A DNA stretch of 64,000 nucleotides. Origin: Nannocystis sp. (lineage in GTDB: Bacteria; Myxococcota_A; Polyangia; Nannocystales; Nannocystaceae). The notes below the pieces were generated by a model that was given only the letters and a program-made list of their open reading frames with translations, did not search any database and was not told the origin of the DNA. This document shows, piece after piece, positions 18,786-26,768 of the stretch (its first letter is position 1; every line of letters begins with the position of its first letter). Where the stretch lies: NCBI RefSeq assembly GCF_016714285.1, contig NZ_JADJNN010000003.1, forward strand, positions 682,001 through 746,000. The letters run 5' to 3'. Both the position numbers and the translations under genes were made by a program.

Positions 18786-20555
18786 TCAGGGCTCGTCGAG
18801 CCAGGCGGCGAGGTCGTCGCGCAAGGCGAGGGGCTGGTCGAGGGCGACGGAGTGGGAGGCGTCGTAGGCGGGGAAGCGGATCTGTCGCGGGCCGGGGTCC
18901 TGGACCGGGTCGTCGGGGAAGGCGGTGGGTTGATAGTGGACGACGAGGGCGCCGGGCGGGGCGTCGACGCTGGCGACGATGGCGTCGTGGCTGGCGATCG
19001 CGGGGCCGATCGAGGGGGGATAGATGGCGATGTCGCGGGCGGCGGCGGTGATGAAGGTGTCGACGTGGACGAGGTTGCGGAGGAAGAGGTCGATGAAGTG
19101 GGGGTCGTCGGGGCCGATGCCGACGTGGTCGGCGATGGCGGAGCGGATGGCGTTGTTGGATTCGGCGAGGAAGGGGATGTAATAGCGGTCCCAGGCCGGG
19201 AGGGCGCCGAGCTGGGCGATGGTGCCGCTGTCGGGCGGGTAGCTGCCGGGGCCGACGATGCGAAAGGCGCCGTCGCGGGTGCCGGCGGACAGGCGCGGGA
19301 CCTCGGCGGGCGGGAGGCCGAGGATCTGCTCGAGCTTGGCGAGGTCGCTGAGGCCGGCCTTCTCGGCGGCGAACAGGTTTGCGAGCCAGGTGTTGGCGGC
19401 CTTTAGGTCGTAGCGGCTGCGGGCTGCGCTGTTCTCGACGAAGTTGACCGCGTTCTGCCAGGGCAGGCAGTCGGGGCCCTGGGCGCTGCAGGGGAGGAAG
19501 TTCAGGCCGAGCTCGGCGGCGAGCTGGAAGACGGGCGAGCCGGGGAGGTCGAGGAGCTGGCCGGCGAGGACGCGCTGCTCGCCGCCGAGAGTGGGCTGGA
19601 TGAGGATCTGGCGCGGGAACAGGGCGGCGACCTCGGCGGCGGTCCAGGCGAGGTCGGGGTCGCGGGCGGCGAGGAAGGCGTCGATCTCGTCGACCAGCGC
19701 GGGGTCGTCGTAGCGGCCAGGGCCGCCGGTGTCGTACTCGGCGCGGCGCAGCAGCATGGCGAGCATGAGCGTGGCCCGCACGCCGCCGTAGCTCTCGCCG
19801 ACGATCACCAGCTCGCGCGTGGCGAGCTGCGGGTGGGCGGTGACGAAGCGCAGGAGGACGCGGATGAAGTCGGCGGCGTCGAGGTAGCTGTTGTAGTTGT
19901 GGAGGCCGAAGGCGGCGAGGCGGGTGTCGAGGTCGGCGGGGTCGTCGGGGTCGGCGGCGAGGTTGTAGGAGAAGCCGGTGCCACGGGCGTCGATGTAGAG
20001 GAGGTCGCCGAGGGCGCTCCAGCTGCCGGGGTTTGGCTCGGGCTCCGGGGTGAGGCGGACCGGGCCGGTGCCGAAGGCCATGAGGGTGCCGGTCGAGGCC
20101 CCGGGGCCGCCGTTGAAGAGGACGAAGAGGGGGCCGCTGACGTCGGGGTCGGCGGGGCGGAAGCTGTAGAAGATACGGGTGGGGTCGGAGCTGCGGGCCT
20201 GGGCCTTGGGGTCCTCGCCGACCACGAAGTCGACGGGCTCGAGATCGATGAAGCCGGCCTCGGGCTGGAGCGGGGGGCAGTCACAGACCCAACCGAGTTC
20301 GTCGCAGGTGCACGCTTCGCAGGGCTGGATCGGCGGGCAGACGGGGGGCGGGTCGATGGTGGTGGTGCTGCTGCTGCTGGGGTCGGTGGTGGTTGTTGTT
20401 GATGTGGTTGTGGTGGGCGGGGCTTCGCCGCTGTCGCTGCTGCTGCTGGGATCGCCGGTGGTGGCGAGGCTGGTGCTGTCCGCGGCGTCGGTCGTGCTCG
20501 CGGCGTCGTCGCTGCAGGCGGCGAGCAGGAGCAGGAGCGTCAGCGCGGGTCGCAT
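18786..20555 (-). CDS. Secreted S10 family serine carboxypeptidase-like lipoprotein
   Basis: The 589-residue protein starts MRPALTLLLLLAAC (lipobox Cys14), then a Ser/Thr/Asp linker of about 60 residues, a Cys-rich spacer (CPPIQPCEACTCDE...CDCPP) and an alpha/beta-hydrolase domain of peptidase family S10. FNGGPGAS near residue 147 forms the oxyanion hole, GESYGG near 254 carries the nucleophile Ser, and DASHSV near 565 carries the catalytic His. The family cleaves C-terminal residues at acid pH. Bacterial lipid-anchored versions are poorly characterised. The ATG at 20555 was chosen for its signal peptide; longer readings have no leader. No strong ribosome site seen. Confidence 0.85.
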   Translation of the reverse strand: MRPALTLLLLLAACSDDAASTTDAADSTSLATTGDPSSSSDSGEAPPTTTTSTTTTTDPSSSSTTTIDPPPVCPPIQPCEACTCDELGWVCDCPPLQPEAGFIDLEPVDFVVGEDPKAQARSSDPTRIFYSFRPADPDVSGPLFVLFNGGPGASTGTLMAFGTGPVRLTPEPEPNPGSWSALGDLLYIDARGTGFSYNLAADPDDPADLDTRLAAFGLHNYNSYLDAADFIRVLLRFVTAHPQLATRELVIVGESYGGVRATLMLAMLLRRAEYDTGGPGRYDDPALVDEIDAFLAARDPDLAWTAAEVAALFPRQILIQPTLGGEQRVLAGQLLDLPGSPVFQLAAELGLNFLPCSAQGPDCLPWQNAVNFVENSAARSRYDLKAANTWLANLFAAEKAGLSDLAKLEQILGLPPAEVPRLSAGTRDGAFRIVGPGSYPPDSGTIAQLGALPAWDRYYIPFLAESNNAIRSAIADHVGIGPDDPHFIDLFLRNLVHVDTFITAAARDIAIYPPSIGPAIASHDAIVASVDAPPGALVVHYQPTAFPDDPVQDPGPRQIRFPAYDASHSVALDQPLALRDDLAAWLDEP

Positions 20556-20607
20556 CGTGCCAGTGTCGCACGAGCGCGGCCAGGTTCGCGGGCGGCCAGG
20601 TTCGTGG

Positions 20608-21255
20608 TCAGCCGCGGCGCGGGAGGACGGCGTCCATGTCGAAGCCGGGGATCTCCACGCCGTGGACGACGACGGCGTAGATGAGGTCCTGCCCGGGGTC
20701 GGCGGTGAACTCGTGGGCGCTGTCGGCGGGCATGTCGGCGTGGTCGCCGGTGCCGACGTGGCTGCCGTCGCTGTCGCAATAGCCGCCCTGCAGCACGAGC
20801 ACGTGCTCCTCGCCGAGGTGGCGGTGATGCGGGAAGGTGGTGCCGGCGGTGACGCGTACGAAGCCGACATCGGCGCCGGCGCAGGCGGGGCCGCCGACGA
20901 GGTGGACGAGGTGGATGTTGGCGCCGGGCGAGGCCAGCCAGGTGCCGGGGTGTTCGAGGCTGGCGAGGAGCTCGCGCGCGCGCTCGGCCGCGACGTCGAT
21001 GAGGCGGGCGAGGCGGTCGATGAAGGGGGAGAAGCGGGCGGGGCCGTGGACCGATGCGAGCAGGCGCTCGCGGAGGGCCGAGGGTGGCGGCTGCAGCGGG
21101 AGGGAGGAGGAGAGGGCGGTGAGGGCTTCGCGGGTGGCGCGGAGCTCGGCCTGGAGGCGGGTGCCGAGCTCGCGCTCGAGCTCGGCACGCTCGTCGGCGG
21201 GGAGGGTGCCGAGCGCGTACTCGACGAGGCGCGCGTCGTGGTTGGCGGCGGTCAT
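20608..21255 (-). CDS. ChrR-like cupin anti-sigma factor
   Basis: The 215-residue protein has an N-terminal helical part (NHDARLVEYALGTLP, about residues 5-45) resembling the sigma-binding domain of ChrR-type anti-sigma factors, and a C-terminal cupin with metal ligands in FPHHRHLGEEHVLVLQGG near 140-158 and a late His in DSAHEF. ChrR binds zinc in both domains and releases its ECF sigma in response to singlet oxygen or organic peroxide. The HxxxCxxC of the zinc anti-sigma domain is absent here, so the N-terminal domain probably folds without zinc. ATG overlaps the sigma stop (ATGA, 21252-21255), so this is a coupled sigma/anti-sigma pair. Confidence 0.78.
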   Translation of the reverse strand: MTAANHDARLVEYALGTLPADERAELERELGTRLQAELRATREALTALSSSLPLQPPPSALRERLLASVHGPARFSPFIDRLARLIDVAAERARELLASLEHPGTWLASPGANIHLVHLVGGPACAGADVGFVRVTAGTTFPHHRHLGEEHVLVLQGGYCDSDGSHVGTGDHADMPADSAHEFTADPGQDLIYAVVVHGVEIPGFDMDAVLPRRG

Positions 21256-21818
21256 CGTGGTCTCCCCCCAGTCGTGTAGTCGTGCATGACGGCGCGGAGC
21301 CTGGCAAGTCCGGCGGCGGTCCGTGACTTCACGGTGCCGATCGGGATGGCGAGCCGCTCGGCGACTTCGGTGGATGAGAGGCCCTCGAAGTAGGCCAACT
21401 CGAGCACGCGGCGCTGGGGCTCGGAGAGCTCCTGCAGGGCGGCGCGGACGCGGGCGTGGTCGAGGGACTGGCCGGGGTCGTCGGCCTGGGCCGGCAGGGA
21501 CTCGTCGATGGTGCGCGCCTCCATGGTCTGGACCCTGATACGACCGGAGCGGCGCAAGCGATCGAGGGCCCGGCTACGCAGGCGCACCAGGAGCCACGTG
21601 CGTACGCTCCCACGCTCGCGGTCATAATCGGCGGCCTTCGCCCAGGCCTCGAGGAGCACGTCGTGGACGAGGTCCTCGGCCTCGCGCTGGTTGCCGAGGA
21701 TGCGGCCGGCGGTGGCGAGCATGACGGTGGCGTGGCGATCGTAGAGGACGCCGAGGGCGTTGCTGTCGCCCCGGGCCATGGCGGCGGCGAGCTCTGGATC
21801 GCTGATCGGTGTAGCCAC
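21252..21818 (-). CDS. ECF-type RNA polymerase sigma factor
   Basis: The 188-residue protein has sigma region 2 (ALGVLYDRHATVML, AEDLVHDVLLEAW, WLLVRLRSRALDRLRR) and region 4 (LSEPQRRVLELAYFEGLSS, EVAERLAIPIGTVKSR) in normal order and spacing. With a ChrR-like partner overlapping its stop, it best fits ECF group 11-type sigma factors that govern photooxidative or peroxide stress. The start is taken at a GTG at 21818 (VATPISDPELA); no good ribosome site is evident, so a slightly different start is possible. The gene follows the Mur-ligase-like gene by 56 bases in the same direction. Confidence 0.88.
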   Translation of the reverse strand: MATPISDPELAAAMARGDSNALGVLYDRHATVMLATAGRILGNQREAEDLVHDVLLEAWAKAADYDRERGSVRTWLLVRLRSRALDRLRRSGRIRVQTMEARTIDESLPAQADDPGQSLDHARVRAALQELSEPQRRVLELAYFEGLSSTEVAERLAIPIGTVKSRTAAGLARLRAVMHDYTTGGRPR

Positions 21819-21874
21819 GGGTGCCGTGTGCCGAGAGGTGGCAGGCCGAAGATCCCCCGGAGGGCGAGGGGCCG

Positions 21875-23635
21875 TCAAGCCGGGCGAGGGTCGGGGCCTG
21901 GGTCCGCGATCGCGCCGAGGCGGCGGAGTTCGGCCTGGATCTCGTCGCGCTCGACGTGGACGAGGATCGCCACGAGGTCGCCGGGCTCGGCCCAGGCGAG
22001 GCCGCGGCGCAGGAGGTCGACCTCGTCGCTGGCGGTGGTCAGGGCGCTCGCGCGGTGACCGAGGCGGATGAGCTCGTCGCGCAGGAGGGCCGGCACTTCG
22101 CCGGGCTCGCGACCGCGGAGGTAGTGCTCGAGGTCGCGGACGATGACCTGGTCGGGGGCGAGCTCGTGGGCGGCGCGGGCGAGGTCGCGGATGGTCTCGT
22201 CGCTGCGGTCGCCGGCGACGCCGATGCCCAACAGCAGGCGCCGCGGGCCGCGGAGGGCGGTGAGCAGGCCGTGCAGGCTGCGGATGCCGTCGGGGTTGTG
22301 GGCGAAGTCGAGGAAGACCTGGACGCCGGCGACGATCGCCAGGTTGGCCCGGCCGGGGTTGTCGCTGACGGAGGCGTGGAAGCTGCGCAGGCCGGCGACG
22401 ATCGCGGGGTCGGGCAGGCCGAGCGCGCTGGCGAGGGCGGCGGCGGCCAGGGCGTTGCGGACGTTGTGGCTGGCGGCGCCGCCGAAGCAGAACGGGAGCT
22501 CGGCGATGGCGACGAGCTCGTCGCGGTGGTCGCCGCGGCCGCGGGTGAGTCGGCCAGCGGCGGAGACGAACCAGGCCTCGCCGCCGGAGGCGAGGGGGGC
22601 GGCGAGGGTGGGGTGATGCTCGTCGCGGGCGAACCAGGCGATCGCCGCGGGGAAGCGGTGGCCGCGGGCGACGAGATCGACGAGCGGGGGGCTCTCGGCG
22701 CCGAGGACGACGCGGCCGTGGGGGGCGACGATGCTGCCGACGACGGCCTTGACGCTGGCCATGGCGGCGAGGTCGTGGATGCCGTACTCGCCGAGGTGGT
22801 CGGCGCTGACGTTGAGGACGGCGGCGGCGTCGCAGCGGTCGACGCCGAGGCCGCGGCGGAGGATGCCGCCGCGGGCGACCTCGAGGACGGCGAGGTCGAC
22901 CTCGGGGTGGCGGAGGACGGTGCGGGCGGCGGAGGGTCCGGTCCAGTCGCCGGCCTCGAGCGGTCGTTCGGCGACGGACATGCCGTCGGTGGAGGTGTTG
23001 CCGGGGGTGAAGCCGGCCTTGAGGGCGATGCGGGCGAGCAGGCGGGCGGTGGTGGTCTTGCCGTTGGTGCCGGTGATGAGGGCGATGGGGACGCGGCCGA
23101 GGCTGTCCCATGGGACAGCTTCGGGAGGCGGCGGGAGGCGGGCGGGGTAGCTGACGGCGCGGCGTCCGTGGCCGATCGTGAGCTCATCGTCGTCGGCGAG
23201 GATCGGGAGGTCGCGGGCGGCGGCGGCGGTGCGCAGGGCGGCGACGCGGGGCTGCTGCTCGTGGGCGATGGTCTCGCGCCAGGCGGGCAGCTGGCGGGCG
23301 GGGTCGCCAGCGCCAGCGGCCCCGACAGCGTCGCGCGTGGTGGCATTGGCGGCCTGGATCGCCCAGTCGTTGATGTCGGTGGCGAGGTAGAGGTGATCGG
23401 GCGGGGCGGCGAACACGAGGTCGGCGCCGGGGTGGCCATGGCCGTCGTCGTGCTGGCGGATGTGGAGCTCGACGGGCCAGCCGAGCGCGTCCAGGGCAGC
23501 GGTGAGGGCGAGTCGCCAGGCCGCGAGGACGGGCCCCGCGGCTTCGCCGGCATCGAAGGCGACCTCGGCGATCGCGCCAGGCCCGCCCATGTGCAGGTTC
23601 GGTCCGGTGAGGCGGCGCGAGTCGAGGGTTCGCAG
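21875..23635 (-). CDS. Cyanophycin-synthetase-like Mur ligase lacking ATP-grasp
   Basis: This protein of about 586 residues opens with a segment matching the start of the full cyanophycin synthetase in this window: LRTLDSRRLTGPNL against MQILERRTYRGPNV. It then has about 110 residues of another kind and a complete Mur-ligase module with the ATP loop TGTNGKTTTARLLA near 184, NVSADHLGEYGI and DFAHNPDGI. The ATP-grasp module of CphA is missing, so it cannot be an ordinary cyanophycin synthetase. It could add one residue, or act on a preformed dipeptide or another peptide. No ATG/GTG/TTG precedes the matched N-terminus; a CTG at 23635 aligns exactly with the CphA Met, so CTG initiation is proposed. 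An ATG 45 bases later would cut the motif. Confidence 0.72.
   Translation of the reverse strand: MRTLDSRRLTGPNLHMGGPGAIAEVAFDAGEAAGPVLAAWRLALTAALDALGWPVELHIRQHDDGHGHPGADLVFAAPPDHLYLATDINDWAIQAANATTRDAVGAAGAGDPARQLPAWRETIAHEQQPRVAALRTAAAARDLPILADDDELTIGHGRRAVSYPARLPPPPEAVPWDSLGRVPIALITGTNGKTTTARLLARIALKAGFTPGNTSTDGMSVAERPLEAGDWTGPSAARTVLRHPEVDLAVLEVARGGILRRGLGVDRCDAAAVLNVSADHLGEYGIHDLAAMASVKAVVGSIVAPHGRVVLGAESPPLVDLVARGHRFPAAIAWFARDEHHPTLAAPLASGGEAWFVSAAGRLTRGRGDHRDELVAIAELPFCFGGAASHNVRNALAAAALASALGLPDPAIVAGLRSFHASVSDNPGRANLAIVAGVQVFLDFAHNPDGIRSLHGLLTALRGPRRLLLGIGVAGDRSDETIRDLARAAHELAPDQVIVRDLEHYLRGREPGEVPALLRDELIRLGHRASALTTASDEVDLLRRGLAWAEPGDLVAILVHVERDEIQAELRRLGAIADPGPDPRPA
23098..23125. repeat. 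Near-perfect 28-bp palindrome in coding sequence
   Basis: The core GCTGTCCCATGGGACAGC (23103-23120) is exact and the arms extend with one mismatch to 23098-23125. It lies inside the Mur-ligase-like gene, encoding PWDSLG, just before the ATP loop. Whether it is a protein-binding site or chance is unknown. Confidence 0.6.
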
Positions 23636-23711
23636 GGCCCCGGAATAGCGGGCGGGGCGGCGAGGGTCAAGGGGCGCGGGGGCGCTGCGAGCTCGTGTAA
23701 GCTCCCCCGCG

Positions 23712-24890
23712 ATGTCGACTCGTACATGGCTTTCATTCGGTCTGTGGATCTCGCTCGTCGGCGCGTGTGGGGCCGGCCCTGGCGCGGACGATGGTTCCGG
23801 TGCCGGTTCCAGCTCCGGGGATGGCGAGGCGACGGGTGGCGGGAGCACGAGCGGCGACAGCGAGGCGAGCGGCGATGTGGTGACGACCGGTGGTGGCTTT
23901 GTGGTGCCTGAGTTTGGTGCCACCCTCACCGTGATCGGGACGGCCGCGGACGGCCTCAACGCGGTCCGCGACCTCGAGTTCAATCCGGGCGCGCCCGAGC
24001 AGCTGTGGACCTTCAACATGCTCAGCCACGGGACGGTGATCTTCTTCGAGCCCGGGACCGAGCAGCAGAGCTCCGAGGTGCGCAATGATGCATACGGGCA
24101 GCACTTCATGGCGTATGTGTCATCGGCGGCGTTCGGCGACAATGGCAACTTCGCCAGCTGTCAGGAGTCGCGCGACGAGTGGAACGTCGGGCCGCAGGCG
24201 CCCGACGACTTCATGGGGCCGACGCTGTGGTCCAGCGACCTGGACATCTTCGCCAAGGTGGGTCAGGAGTTCCCGCCGGGGGCGCTGGAGGGCAGCCACC
24301 TCGATATGCTGCACCAGAGTCCGTGGTGCATGGGCATCGCCCACGACGTGGACAATGTATATTGGGCCTTTGATGGCATGCACGGCAACATCGTCCGCTA
24401 CGACTTTCAGGCCGACCACGGGCCGGGCGGCGGCGACCATTCGGACGGCATCATCCGGCGCTATGCGGACGCGAGCGTGACGCGGCTGGCGAACATCCCG
24501 GGGCACATGGAGCTCGACCACGCGACGGGGATGCTCTACGTGGTGGACACCGGGGGCGGTCGGGTCATGCGGCTCGACACGGCGACGGGGACCAACACTG
24601 GTGCGCTGCCCGGGGACATGGACGGGGCGGTGTACGAGGGCGTGGAGGGGGCCGACTTTCAGGTCGTGGTGGAGGGCCTCGACGAACCGTCGGGGATCGC
24701 GTTGAAGGACGGGCGGATCTTCGTGTCGGAGCACGGGAGCGGCGATATCATCGCGTTCGATCTGGGCGGGGCCGAGATCGATCGCATGAGCACGCCGGCC
24801 AAGCGGATCATGGGGATCACGATCGGGCCGGCGGGTGATCTGTGGTATGCGGACGCGGGGGCCAACGAGGTGGTGCGGGTCGGCTCCTGA
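23712..24890 (+). CDS. Secreted beta-propeller (NHL/SMP-30-like) lipoprotein
   Basis: The 392-residue protein starts MSTRTWLSFGLWISLVGAC, a signal with lipobox Cys19, and is followed by a Gly/Ser/Asp linker (GSGAGSSSGDGEATGGGSTS). The rest shows NHL/SMP-30-like blades: LNAVRDLEFNPGAPEQLWTF, MELDHATGMLYVVDTGGGRV, LDEPSGIALKDGRIFVSEHG and MGITIGPAGDLWYADAGANE, each with the hydrophobic strand plus Asp/Gly turn pattern. It is probably a binding or scaffold protein at the cell surface; an enzymatic lactonase role is possible but no metal set is evident. It is divergent from the Mur-ligase-like gene with only 76 bases between starts. Confidence 0.75.
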   Translation: MSTRTWLSFGLWISLVGACGAGPGADDGSGAGSSSGDGEATGGGSTSGDSEASGDVVTTGGGFVVPEFGATLTVIGTAADGLNAVRDLEFNPGAPEQLWTFNMLSHGTVIFFEPGTEQQSSEVRNDAYGQHFMAYVSSAAFGDNGNFASCQESRDEWNVGPQAPDDFMGPTLWSSDLDIFAKVGQEFPPGALEGSHLDMLHQSPWCMGIAHDVDNVYWAFDGMHGNIVRYDFQADHGPGGGDHSDGIIRRYADASVTRLANIPGHMELDHATGMLYVVDTGGGRVMRLDTATGTNTGALPGDMDGAVYEGVEGADFQVVVEGLDEPSGIALKDGRIFVSEHGSGDIIAFDLGGAEIDRMSTPAKRIMGITIGPAGDLWYADAGANEVVRVGS

Positions 24891-25231
<341 letters not shown>

Positions 25232-26158
25232 TCAGGGTGAGAGCGCGAAGCAATAGATACCGCCGTATCCGCCGCCGCTGCCGACGTCGACGACGTCGGG
25301 GCCCGGCGGCGGGGTCGGCATCAGGGTCACGCCGGGAGCGCAGCCGGACTCGATGAGGGCGGAGATCCAGTTGGTCGACATGCTGGTGACGGGGCCGCCC
25401 TGGCGCGGGAAGGTGAGGCCGACGCGGGGCCGGCCCTCGGTCGCCCGGTCGCCCTTGGCGCTGGTCCAGTCGAGGCAGGTCGCGTTCGCGTCGAACAGCA
25501 GGCCTTGCGGGTCGGAGCCGGTCATGGCGTGGTGATTGTCCTCCTCCGGCAGGGTCGGCTCGGGCTGCATATTGGGGACACCATCCTCGTTGGGCAGGTC
25601 ATTCTGGATCGCCGGGTCTGCGCCCTCGGGTCGGTCGTGGAGGAGGTCGGCCCGGTTCGCGGCGAGCAGGCGGCCGAGGCGGTCGTACCAGGGTCCCTCG
25701 CCGATGCGGTCGATCGCGTTCACCGGCTTGCCGTCGGCGTCGGAGGCGACGCTGAGGAAGGCGCGCCATTGTTTGCTGGCGCTGCCTGGCATGCTCATCT
25801 CGGCGACCGCGGCGCAGATCTTGTCAGCGCCGCGCAGGCCGGCGCCCGGGCCCTCTTCGCCGAAGCGCAGGTCGCCGCCGAAGCCGAGCGGGCTGCCGGA
25901 CAGCGCCTTCATCGCCTTGAGGCTGGTGACGAAGAAGCTGAAGTGCTCGAGCTCGGGGCCGCCGCTGCTGTCGCCGCTGGTGCTGTCGCCGCTGGTGCTC
26001 TCGCCGCCGTCGGTCGGGCTGGTCGATGTGGATGTCGAGGCAGCGGCGCTGGAGGTGCTGGCATTGAGCGTCTCGTCGCCGCCGGCGTCGCCGCAGCTGG
26101 CGAGGCACAGGAGCAGGGCGAGGCCTGGGGGGAGCTTGGGCGACGGAGCTGTGGCCAT
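25232..26158 (-). CDS. Secreted lipoprotein with lectin-like (DUF1554/endostatin-like) domain
   Basis: The 308-residue protein starts with a leader and lipobox (LLLCLASC, Cys22) and a Ser/Thr/Gly/Asp linker of about 45 residues. The head domain begins FSFFVTSLKAM and has GLRGADKICAAVAEM and KQWRAFLS, followed by a long loop region and a C-terminal TCLDWTS...IYCFAL. The pattern G-A-D-x-I-C followed by W-R-A-x-L-S is typical of DUF1554/collagenase-NC10-like C-type-lectin folds in Leptospira and myxobacterial surface proteins. No enzymatic motif. Probably a surface adhesin or binding protein. It reads away from the poly-G block. Confidence 0.7.
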   Translation of the reverse strand: MATAPSPKLPPGLALLLCLASCGDAGGDETLNASTSSAAASTSTSTSPTDGGESTSGDSTSGDSSGGPELEHFSFFVTSLKAMKALSGSPLGFGGDLRFGEEGPGAGLRGADKICAAVAEMSMPGSASKQWRAFLSVASDADGKPVNAIDRIGEGPWYDRLGRLLAANRADLLHDRPEGADPAIQNDLPNEDGVPNMQPEPTLPEEDNHHAMTGSDPQGLLFDANATCLDWTSAKGDRATEGRPRVGLTFPRQGGPVTSMSTNWISALIESGCAPGVTLMPTPPPGPDVVDVGSGGGYGGIYCFALSP

Positions 26159-26196
26159 GGTCGGCCGAAGATATCAGTCCTCGGCCCGGCGCAGGG

Positions 26197-26766
26197 TCAC
26201 GGGTTAGCGCGCACGAAGGCCGCCAGGGCGATGAAGGACGGGCACTTGCGTTCCAGGACCGTGAGATCGACGTGCCTGGCGAGGTCGGGGTTGTTGAGTT
26301 TGTGGCTGTAGCGGGGGCGTCGCTGGGAGTCGCGGCTCAGCTTCTCGAGGTGCTCTTTGGGGTCCTCGATTCGCTCGGGGTTGGCGATCGGGTCGGGGCG
26401 CCAGGTCGGCCAGATATTCACGACTGCCGACACGTCCGCGAGCAGCCAGGCCTCGAGCTCCTGGACGGGGACGACGATGCAGCAAGCTTCCGGGGCGACG
26501 ATCGAGGGGGCGAGTACGCGGGTTCGCGCGAGCTCCCGGCGCGTGAGAGGGTCGTCGCGGTCGGCGTCGTAGGCGACGACGAAGCGGTCGCAGCCCTGTT
26601 TCGAGAATTCGTCGAGGTCCCGTGCACCCTTGCGCAGGAGGCCGCCGCAGCCGTCGTAGCCCTTGGTCTTCACGCGCAGGCGCGGGTTGGCGGCGAGGCG
26701 ACGGATCAGGACCTGCAGGGTCTCGACGTCGGATCGGTCCTCGCCGAGCACCGCGTAGCGCGCCAT
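26197..26766 (-). CDS. DUF4276 family protein, TOPRIM-like
   Basis: A 189-residue protein with the DUF4276 hallmarks: VLGEDRSDVETL at the N-terminus (Glu9 with Asp10), FVVAYDADRDDP (Asp67, Asp69, Asp71/72) and the diagnostic VQELEAWLLAD near residues 103-113. The Glu and D-x-D pattern is that of a TOPRIM metal site, as in OLD-family nucleases and the second proteins of ATPase-plus-TOPRIM defence pairs. It begins two bases after the stop of the AAA ATPase, so the two are surely one unit. I infer the nuclease or effector half of a two-gene system; DNA cleavage is not proven by sequence. Downstream is 38 bases to the lectin-like gene. Confidence 0.8.
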   Translation of the reverse strand: MARYAVLGEDRSDVETLQVLIRRLAANPRLRVKTKGYDGCGGLLRKGARDLDEFSKQGCDRFVVAYDADRDDPLTRRELARTRVLAPSIVAPEACCIVVPVQELEAWLLADVSAVVNIWPTWRPDPIANPERIEDPKEHLEKLSRDSQRRPRYSHKLNNPDLARHVDLTVLERKCPSFIALAAFVRANP

Positions 26767-26768
26767 GG

